From Desmodesmus armatus (lineage: Eukaryota; Chlorophyta; Chlorophyceae; Sphaeropleales; Scenedesmaceae), in assembly GCA_007449985.2 (NCBI GenBank), contig VIIQ02000150.1, positions 62,001-126,000 on the forward strand: 64,000 nt of DNA, given 5' to 3'. The position numbers and the translations under genes were made by a program. Under the pieces are notes generated by a model, which saw only the letters and a program-made list of their open reading frames with translations, ran no database searches and had not been told where the DNA came from. This document shows, in pieces, positions 13,811-26,178 of the stretch; positions within the stretch are counted from its first letter, which is position 1, and every line of letters starts with the position of its first letter.

Positions 13811-16613
13811 GCTTGCTGACCCTGCTGCACCGGCTGCTGCTGCTGGTTCTGCTGCTGCGCTTGCGGCATCATCTGCTGCGGTTGTTGCTGCTGTAACGCC
13901 TGCATGTTGCCGAACAGCCCCGTCTTCTGATGAGCTTGCGCAGCTTTAGCAGCAGCTTGAATCGCAGCTTGGTTTGCAAGGGCTGAGCTGCTGGCTGGGC
14001 CCCCACCTGACATAGGCCCGGAGCTTTGAGCCAAGTTGGCCGGCTGACTCACCCCCTGCTGCTGTTGCTGCTGTGGCACCTGACCCTGCTGCTGCATGTT
14101 GGGTGCAGGAACCAAGGCAGCACCAGGGTAGGTCTGCTGCAAACCCTGCCCTAGCTTCTGGCCTCCATGCTGACCCTGCTGCATCATTGGAACCATTTGT
14201 GGCTGTGTCATGCCGGTGTTATTGCTCATTGGCTGCTGCTGCTGTTGCTGCTGGTAGCCACCAGCTGCCGGCTGCTGCTGCTGTTGTTGACCAGGCTGCT
14301 GATACATCTGCTGCTGGGGCTGGCCAGTCTGCTGTGGTTGCTGCTGCTGCTGCTGCTGCTGCTGCGGGACACCAATCATGGCACCAGGGTATGACATACC
14401 CTGCAAGCAACGCAGCAAAGGCAGACAGAGCACATGCGGTTTGCTTGCTCTCAGGACAATGGTGTGTGGCTTCTCAATAGCTTCTGCCTTTCACGATATC
14501 CATGGTGCAGCCTTCAAAGCAGCCCTCAGCAAAGAGGGACAGAGACCGCCGGTGCAGGGATCAAAGCAGTCCCCCATGACAGGGGCAAGGAAACCCAGGG
14601 TGCAGCTTTCATGGCAGCTCTACATGAGAAGGGGACAGAGAGCTGCAGGGGTGCAAGCAAAGGGCCTTGACGGAGCTGGTTCCAGGCTGTGTCCGATAGG
14701 CACTATGCACAACTGTTGGCTGCTGCTGGCATCATGACAAGCAACATCCTGGCAACATGCAGTGTGCGTGTGTGTCACCCTGGCTGGTCCAGCATCCGAA
14801 GGCAGCTCCAACACGGCATGTTGAGCTCTGCAAAACCTTGTCTTCAATGCTGAGAAAGGAAAGTGAAATGTCAAGCAACCCCACCCACCCACCTGCACAC
14901 CAGTCTGCTGCTGGGCCTGCTGTGCAGGCTGCTGCTGCTGCTGTGTCGCAACAGTAGGAGGTGTCGCCAGCATCGCAGTGAAACCTCCACTGGGTGGCCC
15001 CGTTGCCGCCTGCATCTGCATCTGCTGCTGCTGTTGCTGCTGCTGGGGATTAGGCGTGGGCGCTTTGTTGGGCTCGTTGCCGGCTGCCATGATGTTCAGA
15101 AAGTCCTGGAAGGCCAGGTCACTTGACTGCTGTGGGTGGATGCCTTGAGGGTGGGAGGTGCCCGTCTGGGCAGCCTGCATACCCATCTGAACAACAGCAG
15201 GCAAACAAGAAAGTACTGGTGAAAGCAGCTTATAGCGGGCGAGGCTCGACCTGTTTGAATTTCAAACCATGTCTTTTTGAGTTTGAACCTTGACAGCTAG
15301 TGCATATGTCTGCTGACAGCAGTGGGCCTCCAGCTTGTTCGGTTGTACTTTGCTAGCGACCCAACATTTCCCACCTGAAGCAGAAGTTAGTGCAGCCCTT
15401 TGGGCATTAGGGCTGCATACTATGTGCAAGCATATTATGTGCAAGTATACTGCATGCAAGCATACTGTGTACAACCATACTTGCAGCTCCACGCACGCAC
15501 GCGCGCATGCACGCGCGCACGCACGCACGCACACATGCATGCAACACGCGCGAACCACCACGCATGCACACATGATTTGTGCAGCCCTGCTCACAAAGCC
15601 CCTTTGTCTCTCCCACCCTCCCTCCCTTCCAACCGACCCACCTGCTGCTGTGGTGGCTGCATCTGCTGTTGCATTGACCCCGCTTGCTGCTGCACCTGCA
15701 TCGCCTGCTGCTGCTGCTGCTGTTGCAGCACTGCCTGTGGCTGCTGCTGCTGCTGCTGCTGCTGCATCTGTGGCATGTGGAGGTGCACCGCCATTTGCCC
15801 TGTCTGCTGGGGCTGCTGCATGCCCATGTTTGGCACCTGCATAGCCATGGCCTGTGTCTGCATAGCCTGGGACTGCATGGCCTGGGACTGCCCCATGCCT
15901 GATGATGCTGCCGCGCCGTACATGCCGCCTGCTGCTGTGCCTGGCTGCTGCTGCTGCATGACCACCTGCTGCCCGGGAAACTGCTGAGCCATCTGATAGT
16001 GACCTGCAGTTAGTTGGCAGCAATGGCGCAACACATGGCATCTTGAGGGGTTGCCACTCATGGTTTGGATGCGGCAACAGACAATCTACACACGCATGTG
16101 CCTGTTGGGAAAGCCAACATCTGCATGTTAGGTTGGTTTCTTGGGCTGTGCGGGGGTGAAAGAATGCAGCAGTCCACAGGTGATGGGGCTGCAAAGTGTA
16201 CAGTGGACGCGCTTGATGTTGCGGCCACCAGAGTTGCACAGTGAATGCTGACACCCTATGGCTGCAAGTCAAACTGCAGCCTCCCCTGAGCTGGGCTTGT
16301 GCAACAGTGCAGCGCTATGCACTGCAGCACATTGCACTGCAGCACATTGCAGTTTTGACATGCTATTCACGTGCAGGGGACTGGCACAGCCACCATATCT
16401 GAAAGGTGATGACTCTGCAAGCATTCTGGCCGCGCTGTGCTGCCAATGCAAGCTGTTGGTAGCCAGTCTATACTTCCAACTTGCTGCAGAGCACCAACTG
16501 CCTAGCGCCCCACCTACCTGGTACACCCTGTTGCATCCCCATCTGCTGCTGCGCCAGTTGCTGCTGCTGCTGTTGTTGCAGTTGTTGTTGTTGTTGTTGC
16601 TGCTGCTGCTGCT

Positions 16614-16657
<44 letters not shown>

Positions 16658-17204
16658 TGTTGGCCCTGTTGCTGCATGGCACTCTTGTTCAGCTTGCCCA
16701 CCAAGTCATTCACCCATCGATCGTAGTCCGCCTGCAAGCCAACATGGAAGAAATGCGGCCAGCACAACCTTGCTACTGTACTTGCTCTATAAGAAAGGGT
16801 GTTTGGGCATTCTTGGTGAACTGTTGCATAACTGCCTCAACACTGCTTTGAAATTGCAATTGCACAGCAAGTTGTGGCTGCAGCGAGCTTGTGCAGTGCT
16901 TGCTGCTGCCGTGCTGCACCTACACTGGCAAGTGTGGCTACATTCAGCAGTGTAGCAAGGCAAGGGCTGACCACTGCTAGTGCTGATAGTGCAGGAGGTC
17001 CGCCAACCACTTGTGCAACACCCACAATAAGCGACACACCTGCACCCCCTTGGAATTGGTCCAGGCGGTTTGCTCGATATTGAGTGTGTACTTCTTCAGA
17101 TCCTCCTTTGTGCGGCCAACAGATAGAACTGCTGCTTGAATCTTATCGGAGATCTTCTGTATCATGCCATGGCGCAGCTCCCTCTGGCCAGGGAACATGG
17201 CCAT
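11093..17204 (-). CDS. MED15: Mediator complex subunit 15-like protein, Gln-rich, 7 exons, 1216 aa
   Basis: Exons: 17204-17040, 16731-16518, 16003-15642, 15186-14893, 14400-13628, 13336-13204, 12802-11093. All junctions are GT-AG with consistent phase. The N-terminal 80 residues (RELRHGMIQKISDKI, then LKKYTLNIEQTAW and ADYDRWVNDLVGKLNK across intron 1) fit the three-helix KIX domain by which MED15 binds activators. Next come about 560 residues dominated by Gln runs (longest in exon 2, plus strand 16560-16670) with Met, Pro and Gly. A coiled segment follows (YWDQIAELEKMYAADIEELQ) and then a long Ala/Pro/Gln region. The C-terminus, LAGAAKHWCSAVKAVVS, resembles the end of plant MED15. MED15 sits in the Mediator tail and links transcription factors to RNA polymerase II. 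Identity rests on the KIX-like start, the end motif and overall layout. Another KIX/Gln-rich coactivator is possible but less likely. Confidence 0.75.
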
Positions 17205-17601
17205 GTTGCTGCTGGGGCCAGCCAGTGCGAGTTCTTCTTTACTGTTGGGGGGTTGAATATTGGGCTGGCGCTGCTAGCACCAGCAGTGCACTAGCAGGTA
17301 CCCGAGTATCACGGTTAATAGGCAGATTACATGCAGATGCAGCCCTTGGCATATGGTTCTTGCCAACCTTGCTGATGGTGGGACTGAGCAGTTGATGGTG
17401 CACCAGGGCGGTATCGAGACAGCATCGGAGTGGCAGTGGTTCATTGGTGATATTGTGATATCCAAGAATTACTTGGGTCACTCTGAGAGGGCTTTGCATC
17501 CTGTCAAGTCTGCTGTCTTTTAGTCATCCGAACGGTTTAGGACACACAAAGCTGTATTAAGGCTTTTACCTGCCACAAAAGGCATACCAGCTTCCTTCTC
17601 A
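17205..17601. promoter_or_regulatory. Shared divergent promoter region of MED15 and THG1
   Basis: 397 bp separate the MED15 start (minus) from the first THG1 ATG (plus). Both promoters and 5' UTRs must fit here. No TATA box or other element stands out. Confidence 0.5.
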
Positions 17602-19911
17602 ATGTTTGCGCAGCGTCTAGCACCCCTCAGGCTTTCTCCAACTCCCAACAAGTTGCCGAGATCACTTGCAGCAATGGCCAATAGCAAGTATGAGTACGTC
17701 AAGAGGTTTGAACTGGACGACTCCTTGTTGCCTGGTTGTTGGATCGTCATCCGACTTGATGGCAAGGGCTTCACAAAGTGGGTGCTGAGGGTCAGCAGTG
17801 CAGCCACTGCACACACCCACCGCCGCCGCCACCAAAACCATCATCACCAACCAGTCTGTACATGTCTGTGTACTATGCTGCAGGTTCAGCACAACTCACA
17901 GCTTTGAAAAGCCGAATGACAAGCGCGCTCTGGACTTGATGGATGAGTGTGCGAAGGTCAGTCATGCTGCAGTGACAGGCTGTTGGGACAACCGGTGTTG
18001 GGACCCCGGCGTGGTGCCAAAGAAGCAGACCTCCTTGGATAGTGCCAGCAAAGGCACGCAATAGAGATATTCACAGTGGGCAAGTGAGGTTTCTGCAGTT
18101 GGACAAGTTGCACATGCAGGTTGTAGCTACCTGTACAACCTGCACAGCAGTATGAACCAGCTGCAGGCAATCGTGCAGGCAGCTGGCCTACTAGCTTGGC
18201 AGGCAGCATGAACCAGCTGCCTGCTTCATTCAACAAGAGGGGAACATGCAGCTGGCTTTGAGCTGCAGAGGCCAGCTGCCTGGTTCATCCACCCCAGCCC
18301 TGTCAGGTGAACCTGCCAAGCAGATACATGTTGCTGATGCCTTCCACTGCAGCTGGCCCCGCCTAATGTTTGTGTCGATTGCTGCCTTGCATTCTGCAGT
18401 GCGTCATGCGGGAGTTTCCTGAGGCTCGCATGGCATATGGAGAGAGTGACGAGTACAGCTTCATCCTGCACAAGGACACCAACCTGTATGGTGAGGGCAC
18501 GCAACGGACAGCGCCCTTCCGCACATGGTCAGGTGTTGTGCGGCAACGCAGACGACTCTCAGTTTCAGCTTGACTGTTTGCCCAGTTGGTGCATCCCTGA
18601 GTTGCACAAGTGGCATCATGCTGCCACTCTCAGTGACCCTGTTTTGTCAGCATAATCGTCAACAGCGGCATGTGCCATTGCTATGCTTCTTTGTGGCCAT
18701 CCTCATGAGCCCTTGGCTCGCTGGCTAGTGCCGGCGGTGGAACTTTGTCCCACATGTCTGTACTGTAGTGTCCTGTCCTGTACTGTACTGTGAACGGTGC
18801 TGCCTGCCCTGCCTATTGTGGTTTCAGGCCGACGTGCCAGCAAGCTGGTGTCTACGTTCGTAAGCTGCTTCACCGGCAACTATGTCCGCCTTTGGCAGCA
18901 GTTCATGGGGGATCAGCCTTTGCTGTACACCCCAGTATTTGACGGCCGGGCGGTGTGCTACCCCAATTTCGCGGTCTTGCGCGACTACCTGTCATGGCGT
19001 CAAGCAGACACACACATCAACAACCAGGTGTGCAGGACCCAGTGAATCATCACGATAACATTGTGTTGGTGCTACAGCTTACATGATTATATGGGGGCGT
19101 GCCACAGACACATGAGGCCCACTCACCTCAATGCAATCAGTGTCTGGTAGTGCTGCAACGTACAGTCACAGCAGGGAGCAACACAAGGCCCTGTCATAAG
19201 ACCATGTGCTGGGTCCTGGTGTCATCATCCTTCAATTCTGTGCTGCATCTGTGCTGTCATGTTTTGGAAGATCTAGAGGGCAGAGTCATGCGCCCAGCTA
19301 CTCCGTGTTTCTGTCAACGTGTTCATGTGCTGATTGTCTGCACCCCTGCAGTACAACACATGCTATTGGTGTCTGGTCAAGTCTGGCAAGACTCCTTCTG
19401 AGGCCCAAGACATATTGAAGGCAAGTATGCCGTGTAATTGCTACTTACGTGGCAGCAGTGACCGCATGTGGGACCTTCCCAGCTGTCCATGTTATCTTGG
19501 CTGGAGGTCTGTACGTGAGATGAACAGCCTTGAAAATAGAGAGCTTCTTCTGTCCTGATTGGCAGTTCCTTTGCCCGTCTGCACGGCTGCTTAGCGCAGC
19601 GTGAGCTTTGTTGCAGGTGCTTGCTACTAACAGGCGTCCTGTGTTCCTGCTGTGCTGTGTGCTTACAGGGAACTGATGCTGGGTTCAAGAATGAGCTTCT
19701 GTTTAGCCAGTTTGGTATCAACTATGCACAGCTGCCGGAGCAGTTCAAGAAGGGGTCGCTTGTGATACGTGAGACAGTGCCAGTAGTGGTCAAACACAGG
19801 GAGGATGGCACGCCTGTTGAACGTTTGAAGCCCCAGGAGCGTGTATTGTTTGTTGACATTATTGGGCAGGCGTTTTGGGACCAATATCTGCATGTGCTCG
19901 AGCCGGTGTGA
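17602..19911 (+). CDS. THG1: tRNA(His) guanylyltransferase THG1, 6 exons, 283 aa
   Basis: Exons: 17602-17777, 17884-17956, 18400-18490, 18828-19027, 19352-19420, 19669-19911. THG1 adds the extra G(-1) to the 5' end of tRNA-His in a 3'-5' direction, which histidyl-tRNA synthetase needs for recognition. Signatures are complete: MANSKYEYVKRFE, the metal-binding RLDGKGFTKF, THSFEKPND, the second metal site in YGESDEYSF, RRASKLVS, FDGRAVCYP, WRQADTHINNQYNTCYW and NELLFSQFGINY. The length fits a single-domain enzyme, unlike the tandem two-domain THG1 of land plants. An in-frame ATG at 17674 gives the canonical start; the 24 residues before it (MFAQRLAPLRLSPTPNK...) look like an organellar presequence, so alternative starts could feed two compartments. 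Intron 5 starts with GC (AG|GCAAGT) rather than GT. Confidence 0.95.
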
Positions 19912-22900
19912 TGGCAAGGCATGCTTGTTGCTGTGATGTGGCCAGTGGAGTGGCTGTCTGGCCCGTGTCTTATGCCTGTGTGCCTGGCAGTTCCTGTTGT
20001 TGAGTGCACCCTATGATTCGAACTCGAGCTACAGAATTGAAAACACAGAGCCCATGCCTAACCCAAGCTGCCACTTTGGGCTGAACCCACCACAGAGGCT
20101 TACACACCCAGCACGCACCACACTCAAGGCCAACCTGGCAAACCCAAGTGCAAAGTACAGTTCCTACGTACGTAGGTCTCCTTGTCCCAGTGGTGGGTTG
20201 TGAGGTGTTTTGTGCTGATCAGAGACTACCAGCAGCAGGGTGGCAGGCCTCTGCCTTCGCCGCTCGCCAGCGCAGCAGACTGGGCTGAGGCAAACAGCCA
20301 GATTGCTTGATGTTCACCCAAAGCATTTGGAGCTGTTCCGTTTGCCAGGCATGTGTCCTGCTCAACTCACTACACTCACTGCTACCGTGGTGACCACGTG
20401 TCACCAAACCTTGATATTGTCGATATCTAATATTCGAAAAGCTGGCTGCTGTTGCCCTACCTTTGGTTTTGAGTCTTGCATGGCTTCTGTCAAGTCCTGC
20501 ATGAACGCAGCAGAAGCACCCTATCATTCCTGTCAGCAGAACTTCTGCTTGAGTCAAGCACGGAGGCGGGACTCAGTAGTGTGTTTGCGCCATCACAGCT
20601 ACCGCCGGCTTGTAACACTTCAACGGATGCTGCCGTTCACGGCAGCCTTGCCACGTTCAGTGCGTGCAGCGGCACGGTGCTGGGCAGTTGAGGGGTTGGG
20701 TTGGCCACCTTTTGGGAACCCTCTGCAGCGGGATGAAGGGTTGCTGCACCCAGGAAAGCCAAGATCTCCTGCAAGCAAGTCCTCAAACGGGTTCATGGCT
20801 AACATACTGCCTTCAAACTCGCGGTACCCTGCTCGCTACAGCTGCGGCCAGGACAGGCACTACAAAGGTTTCGAGCTCGGACATCATCCTTACTACCCAC
20901 CATGCTGTAATAGTGGTTTCTGTGCCGGAAGCTTTGCAAGAGGTGCTTGTGAGGTGAGTCGGGCAGCTTTCGGTCCGTCTTGTAGTTGCGCCCAGCTGGT
21001 GCCCCTGCTTGAGACTTGTTGAGTGTTGCCAAAGATTCAATACAGCTGACAATCATCAGTCAATGTGCACCTCCCCAGGTCGAGTAAAGGGCAGCACAGC
21101 AAAGAGACATCGGCAAGGCGGCAGTGCAGGTGTCCGCTCGCAGGCAGCAGGTCGCCGGGCCCTTTGGCCTTTCACGAGAGATTTGTGTTGGCGTACCAGC
21201 CGCACCAGGAAACATCAGCAGCAGCAACGGCAGCAGTGGGCAGCAGAGCAGCAGCACAAGGGGGTGAGTGAGGTGGGTGGAGGTTGTTGGACATGCAGTG
21301 CTTTGTCTGGTTCACGCTTGCATGCCCCGTTTGGCGTGCCGCTGCAAGCCACAGACACAGCACAGCAGCAGCATAAAGGCAGCACCAGCCACACAGCAGT
21401 CGAGTGTGCCCGGGGGCTTGAGTTGGGTGGCAGCACCAGTGTGGATGGGGGCAGAGTGGTGACAGTGGGATGGTGGGTGCAAGAGAAAGGCACTTTGTCT
21501 GGTTCACGCTTGCAAGCCATCGTTCGGCGGGCCGCTACAAGCTACAGACACTGTGCAGGGGCAGGGGAGATGGGAGGGGTCAGGTAGGCTTGTCTTTTGC
21601 GCTGCAGGGACACGATGATGCTGCGGTGGGTCACATGCGTCAGCACCAGCAGTGCCCAGGTTCAGCAACAGCAGGGCAGCACTGACATCTCAAGCAACAG
21701 CGCAGCGCACGTACAGCATCAGCAGTCCCCCAGGCCCAGCCAAAATCAGTGCAGCAAAGGACATCCCAACACACGGCAGCAAGTGACATCAAACACCAGC
21801 AATGCAGGGCTGCAACAATCGTCACAAGCAGCAAGGCTACGCCACAGGTTGGACCAGCAGTGTACTACAACAGTTGAGCAGCCCTCCCCACTTCTCCAGC
21901 TGTCAGGTAGGCTCCACAGGTGCGCACAGGTGTCACGCCAGCCAAGCCAGAAGGAAAGGTCACAGCAGCAGGGGGTATCGGAGGAGGGAGGGCGAATGGA
22001 TGGACTATGCTGTGTCTGGTTCACGCTTGCAAGCCATCGTTCAGCGGGCCGCTACAAGCTACAGACACAGTGCTCAGCAGCAGGTTCGGCCAACGGATGG
22101 GGCAATGGGTGGGGTGGGTGGAAGGCAACATAAGCAGTCACTAGGCTATGCTTTGCTCTGCTAGCGCAGTCGCATGACAGCAGCCGCCAAGCGGCAGCAG
22201 TAGTTGAAGGGCATTGTACCATGTGACACCAGCAGTATTGTTTGCTGGTGAAGTGGATTGGTTATGGTCAGTGGTAGGGAGGCACGGAGTCTGCTTCACG
22301 CTTGCATGTCGCCGTTCGGCGGGGCCACTGCAAGCTACAGACATCAGTCCAGCAGCCAGGGCCGGGGGGAGGTGGGAGGCATGGGGAATTTTCCTTTTAC
22401 GCTGCAGGTACACCAGTGACAGTACCATCAGCATGAGCAGTCCTCAGGTCAAGGCCAGTGCAAGGCTGCCCACAGGATGTCACCACCTAGCAGCACTGGT
22501 CACCTGCATAGTAGCAGCCGGCCCCCAGTTGATCGAAGCAGAACAGGGCAGCAAAGACATCCCATGCAGCAAGGTGACAGTGCTTGCAGCTGCAGCCAGC
22601 TTTGGTGCCCCTACAGCTCGGCAAGCCTCACCAGCTCTTAGGTAGGGCCTTGTGGTGCATGGGGTGTGTGGCGCCAGCAAACAGCACAGCAGGGGGTAGG
22701 GTGGCAGCACAGTGCAGCAGCTGCTACGTACTGGCATGCAAGTGTTGGGCGTGACCCTGCCAGCTTTTAGTATTGTCTTCGAAGCAAGTTGCTGCACATT
22801 GCATTCGTTGGGCAGCATCACGATCAACCTCAGCAGTGCTAGTGTCAGCCTGGGGTCCCGGCGTGGGACTGTGGTGTCCTGTGTGCTGCTGGGATAAGCA

Positions 22901-23605
22901 GCCACCGGGCAGCATGGTGGTGCAGGTTCGGTCCCTGCCCATCCCTTTACGACATCCATTGCTCCTGGTGCGTTTGAAGGCCTTGGTTACGGTTGCTACT
23001 GTTGAAGAACTGCTTGTGGCCTGGATCACTCTGTATGCTTGACAGCAAGTGCCATGCGTGTAGTGACTGAGGGAGGACTTACACGTACTGACCTTCAGGG
23101 TAGGGTGGGGTGAGCGTGTGCAGCCAAATTTTATATGCTTCATGTGTCCATAGGGTGCGGATGGCTTCAGCCTGTCTCAAGGTGCAACAATTCGACTCCC
23201 CAGGACGTCCCCAACATCCACCAACTGTGCACGTGTTGCATCTCTCACACAACTGCGATCGCTCTTCCCAACTCTCACTTGATGTGAAATCGTATTAAAA
23301 CTGTTTTGACAGTTGCAGTGTATGGAGGAGACGTTTCGCCGGCTTGTCGTACATGCCGCTGAAAAAGCCGCTTAAGGGTGCTGGCTCGCTGCAATGCAGC
23401 TTGATGGGATCGCAGAAACGCATGTAAAGCCTACATAGCCATCATAATCTAAATCATTTGCGTAACTAGTCAATCCATCAGTAGCCACAAGCAATCTGCG
23501 AATTACGCCGCAGACCAGGTAAGCAGGCCGAATGTCCAGTTGATCACCGTTTTATGAGAATTCAATTAATGCTGATGAACTTCTGCATGTCAAACTGCAG
23601 GCGCT
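19912..23605. other. Long intergenic region without an identifiable gene
   Basis: About 3.7 kb. Open frames exist (for example 20240-21022 on the plus strand), but none has family motifs or a convincing splice context. Two plus-strand pieces look mildly coding. One is 20830-20950, ending VSVPEALQEVLVR before a strong GTGAGT donor. The other is 22910-23042, containing LLVRLKALVTVATVEELLVAW. I could not join them into a gene. The area also holds CAGCA-rich sequence and the repeated module at 21300-22350. Confidence 0.5.
21300..22350 (+). repeat. Four dispersed copies of a ~55-bp module
   Basis: Copies lie at about 21303-21360, 21494-21552, 22013-22072 and 22289-22346. Each begins with a variant of TCTGGTTCACGCTTGC, runs through a GC-rich middle (GTTCGGCGGGCCGCTACAAG type) and ends in CTACAGACA. 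Copies 2 and 3 are almost identical while 1 and 4 are more diverged. Each is followed by CAGCAG-rich sequence. Spacing is irregular (about 190, 520 and 275 bp), so this is not a simple tandem repeat. No function is recognisable. Confidence 0.8.
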
Positions 23606-26143
23606 ATGCTTCCAGCTGCTGCTTGGGCCCGGCTGGCGCTTCTCACGTGCATGTTGGCATGCATGTTCCCACAGTCCCACGCAATAGTGAATTGGGGCAG
23701 ACTTACACCATGGCAGGTAGCATGGCAGCCTCCTGCGACGAACTGGCTACTATCGACGGACCGAACTGTTATCCCGCCAAGTCAGCAGCTCGCCTGGAGA
23801 AAGATAGGTGATTGCATTCTCCTTGTGGGGGTCTGTTGGTGGTTTTAGGTTGCTTGCAACACGTACCAGGGGTCTGCAGGCACCATTGTAATATTGTGAA
23901 GAAGCCTGCAGCACCCAGGTAGATTGCATTAGTCAACACCGCAGGGTAACTGCCCAGCTGCATGTGGCGGGGGCTAACAGCCATTGAGTGTGTTCCAGCC
24001 CTGTGTCAAGGGGCTGGTTGGCGAGGGCACAAGCCAATAGTCACCCTACCTGTTTGCAGCTGACTGTGGGTGATATGCCTGCACATCACATGAACTCAAC
24101 ACCCCATACCGCATTGTCAGCAGGCTGCCCTGTAGCCGTGCTTGCTCTACACTACAGCTGACGTGCAGGCACACCCAATGATAACACCGTGTTACTGGAT
24201 CATCATGTCATGCAGGCTCCAAGATCTGGACATTCATGGACGCCCTTGACCACGACTTTGTGGATGCAACAGGCAGAACCACACCGCCAACACTGGCTGC
24301 TCAGCGCATCTTTGGCCGGGCAGTGACATGTGGCCGCTTTGCTCGACTCTTTGTGAGTACCGAATGCCACTATTGGAATATGCAAACAGCAGCATACCCT
24401 TGATCACAGTGCACGACAGCAGCAGCAGCAGCACCAGCACCAGCAGCAACAGCAGGAAAGCATCTGGCAACCATACCCTGGACCCACTCAAACGACCCAA
24501 GCACTGTTCCAGCTGAGCTGGGGCTACACAAGCAACCCTCATTTGCTGCAACATTCACTTGTGTGCAAAACACAATTTGTTGGTTTGCTTGTGGAGTGTA
24601 AGCCAGAGGAACCCTGAGCCTGTTTTGGGGTGTGTTGGCATGCTCAAAACTCAGTTCCACTGGTGCACACTAGTTCGCCCAGCACAGCTCTTGATACTGT
24701 CAGTGGCAGTTTAAACAAGCAAATTTGCCACCCTCATGCAAGTTACTGAGTTGCTGCTGTTGCTGCTGTTGTGCTGCTGTGCTTGCAAACCTCTATTGGT
24801 AAATGAAGATCCGCATGGCGTTCCATGAGTGAGTGACTGGCAGGACGGTTCAGGGGCAGCGCCACTGATACAAAAACTTGCATAATGTGACTGGTGGTGG
24901 TGATATCATCATGTGCTGCTCATCACCAACATTAGATTAGTTGCTTTGGACATCAACTGGCGCAGACGAGGCTTGCGCTGTGTGTTGTGGTGTTCACCAA
25001 GCTCAGAGCAGCCACTGCCTCGAATTATGGCACTACATCCCCTCACCCTGCACTTTGTCATACAGCCCTCCTTTCACTCTATACAACCACCACCAACCCC
25101 TTTTGCTGCTTCTGTTCGTCCGCTCGCAGCTGCGGCACCTTTGACGTCGGCAACACCGGCAGCGTTGGTGACACAACCCGGCCTCGGTTTGGCTGCAACG
25201 GCTCTCTGCGCTGGGAGCTGGCACCATGTGATGCCGTAGGCCCTCAGTGTGTGGGCGGTTGGGAGGCTGCTATCGACTTGGCTACAGGAGCTTTCCTGCC
25301 AGAGCATCCCTTCACAAGCCTGGAGGCAAAGTAAGGAAGTGCTGCATTTGAAGACATGCGCAACGCCGGCGGGCGCCCTCACCGCTCTATTCAGTGCCAC
25401 GCACACTCAGCAGGCTGCACCCTGTGCTACTAGTAGTACCACTCAAAAGCACCCAGCGTGAGGCCGCGCACTTCCACATTACAGGTTGCCCCTACACCGC
25501 GCCTTTACGCATGGATTGTTTGCTTCTGAGTCAGTGGGTTGGAGCCTTCGCAAGGCTGAGTCAACGTTGCATCGTTTGCTTTGTCTTCCTGACGTCCCGT
25601 CCCTTGTGTGCAGGTACGGTGCCGCCAACGTGCAGTACGGCTCAGATCCAACCTTCAACCGTCGTGAAAACACCGGCATGACTAATGCCCTGGTAAGCAC
25701 CTGCAGCTGCTGTGCGCCCTTGCGTCTTTTGTGTGTGCACACACCTTCCAGTGCATGCAGGAGTGTCATAAAGGCTGCCGTGCGCAAACATTGCAATACT
25801 GCTAGTAGCCTACTAGCTGAGCTGGTACCGGGGACCCATATGCTCGGGTAGGAACGCGTGCGCCCATTCCAAACACACCGTAGTGCCTTCGGCGCCGACA
25901 TGTGTGGAGTTGGTGTTCCTATAGGTGATGGCTTCAGAGGAAGCCAACTGCACTCGGGACTATTCCTATAATACACGCGCCCCGGAAGGTTTCTTGTTTT
26001 CCTTGTTGACAGCACATGCATAGATGCACGGCTGGCGGCTGGCCTGTGACTCAAGGCAGCCTGGTTTGAAAGTTGTGAGACAGCAATACAAAATATTGAC
26101 TTGATGTCCACACACCATGGTGCACCCTTGGTGCTGCTGCTGG

Positions 26144-26178
<35 letters not shown>

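Noticed and set aside
15480..15560. GCACGCACGCGCGC-rich tract
   Set aside because: A simple alternating purine-pyrimidine repeat in a MED15 intron; no evidence of function.
16258..16851. Long plus-strand frame with a poly-Leu run
   Set aside because: It is the reverse reading of the MED15 poly-Gln exon (CAG read as CTG).
20240..21022. 260-codon plus-strand frame
   Set aside because: Composition is erratic, with no motifs or splice support, and other frames in the same stretch look equally good.
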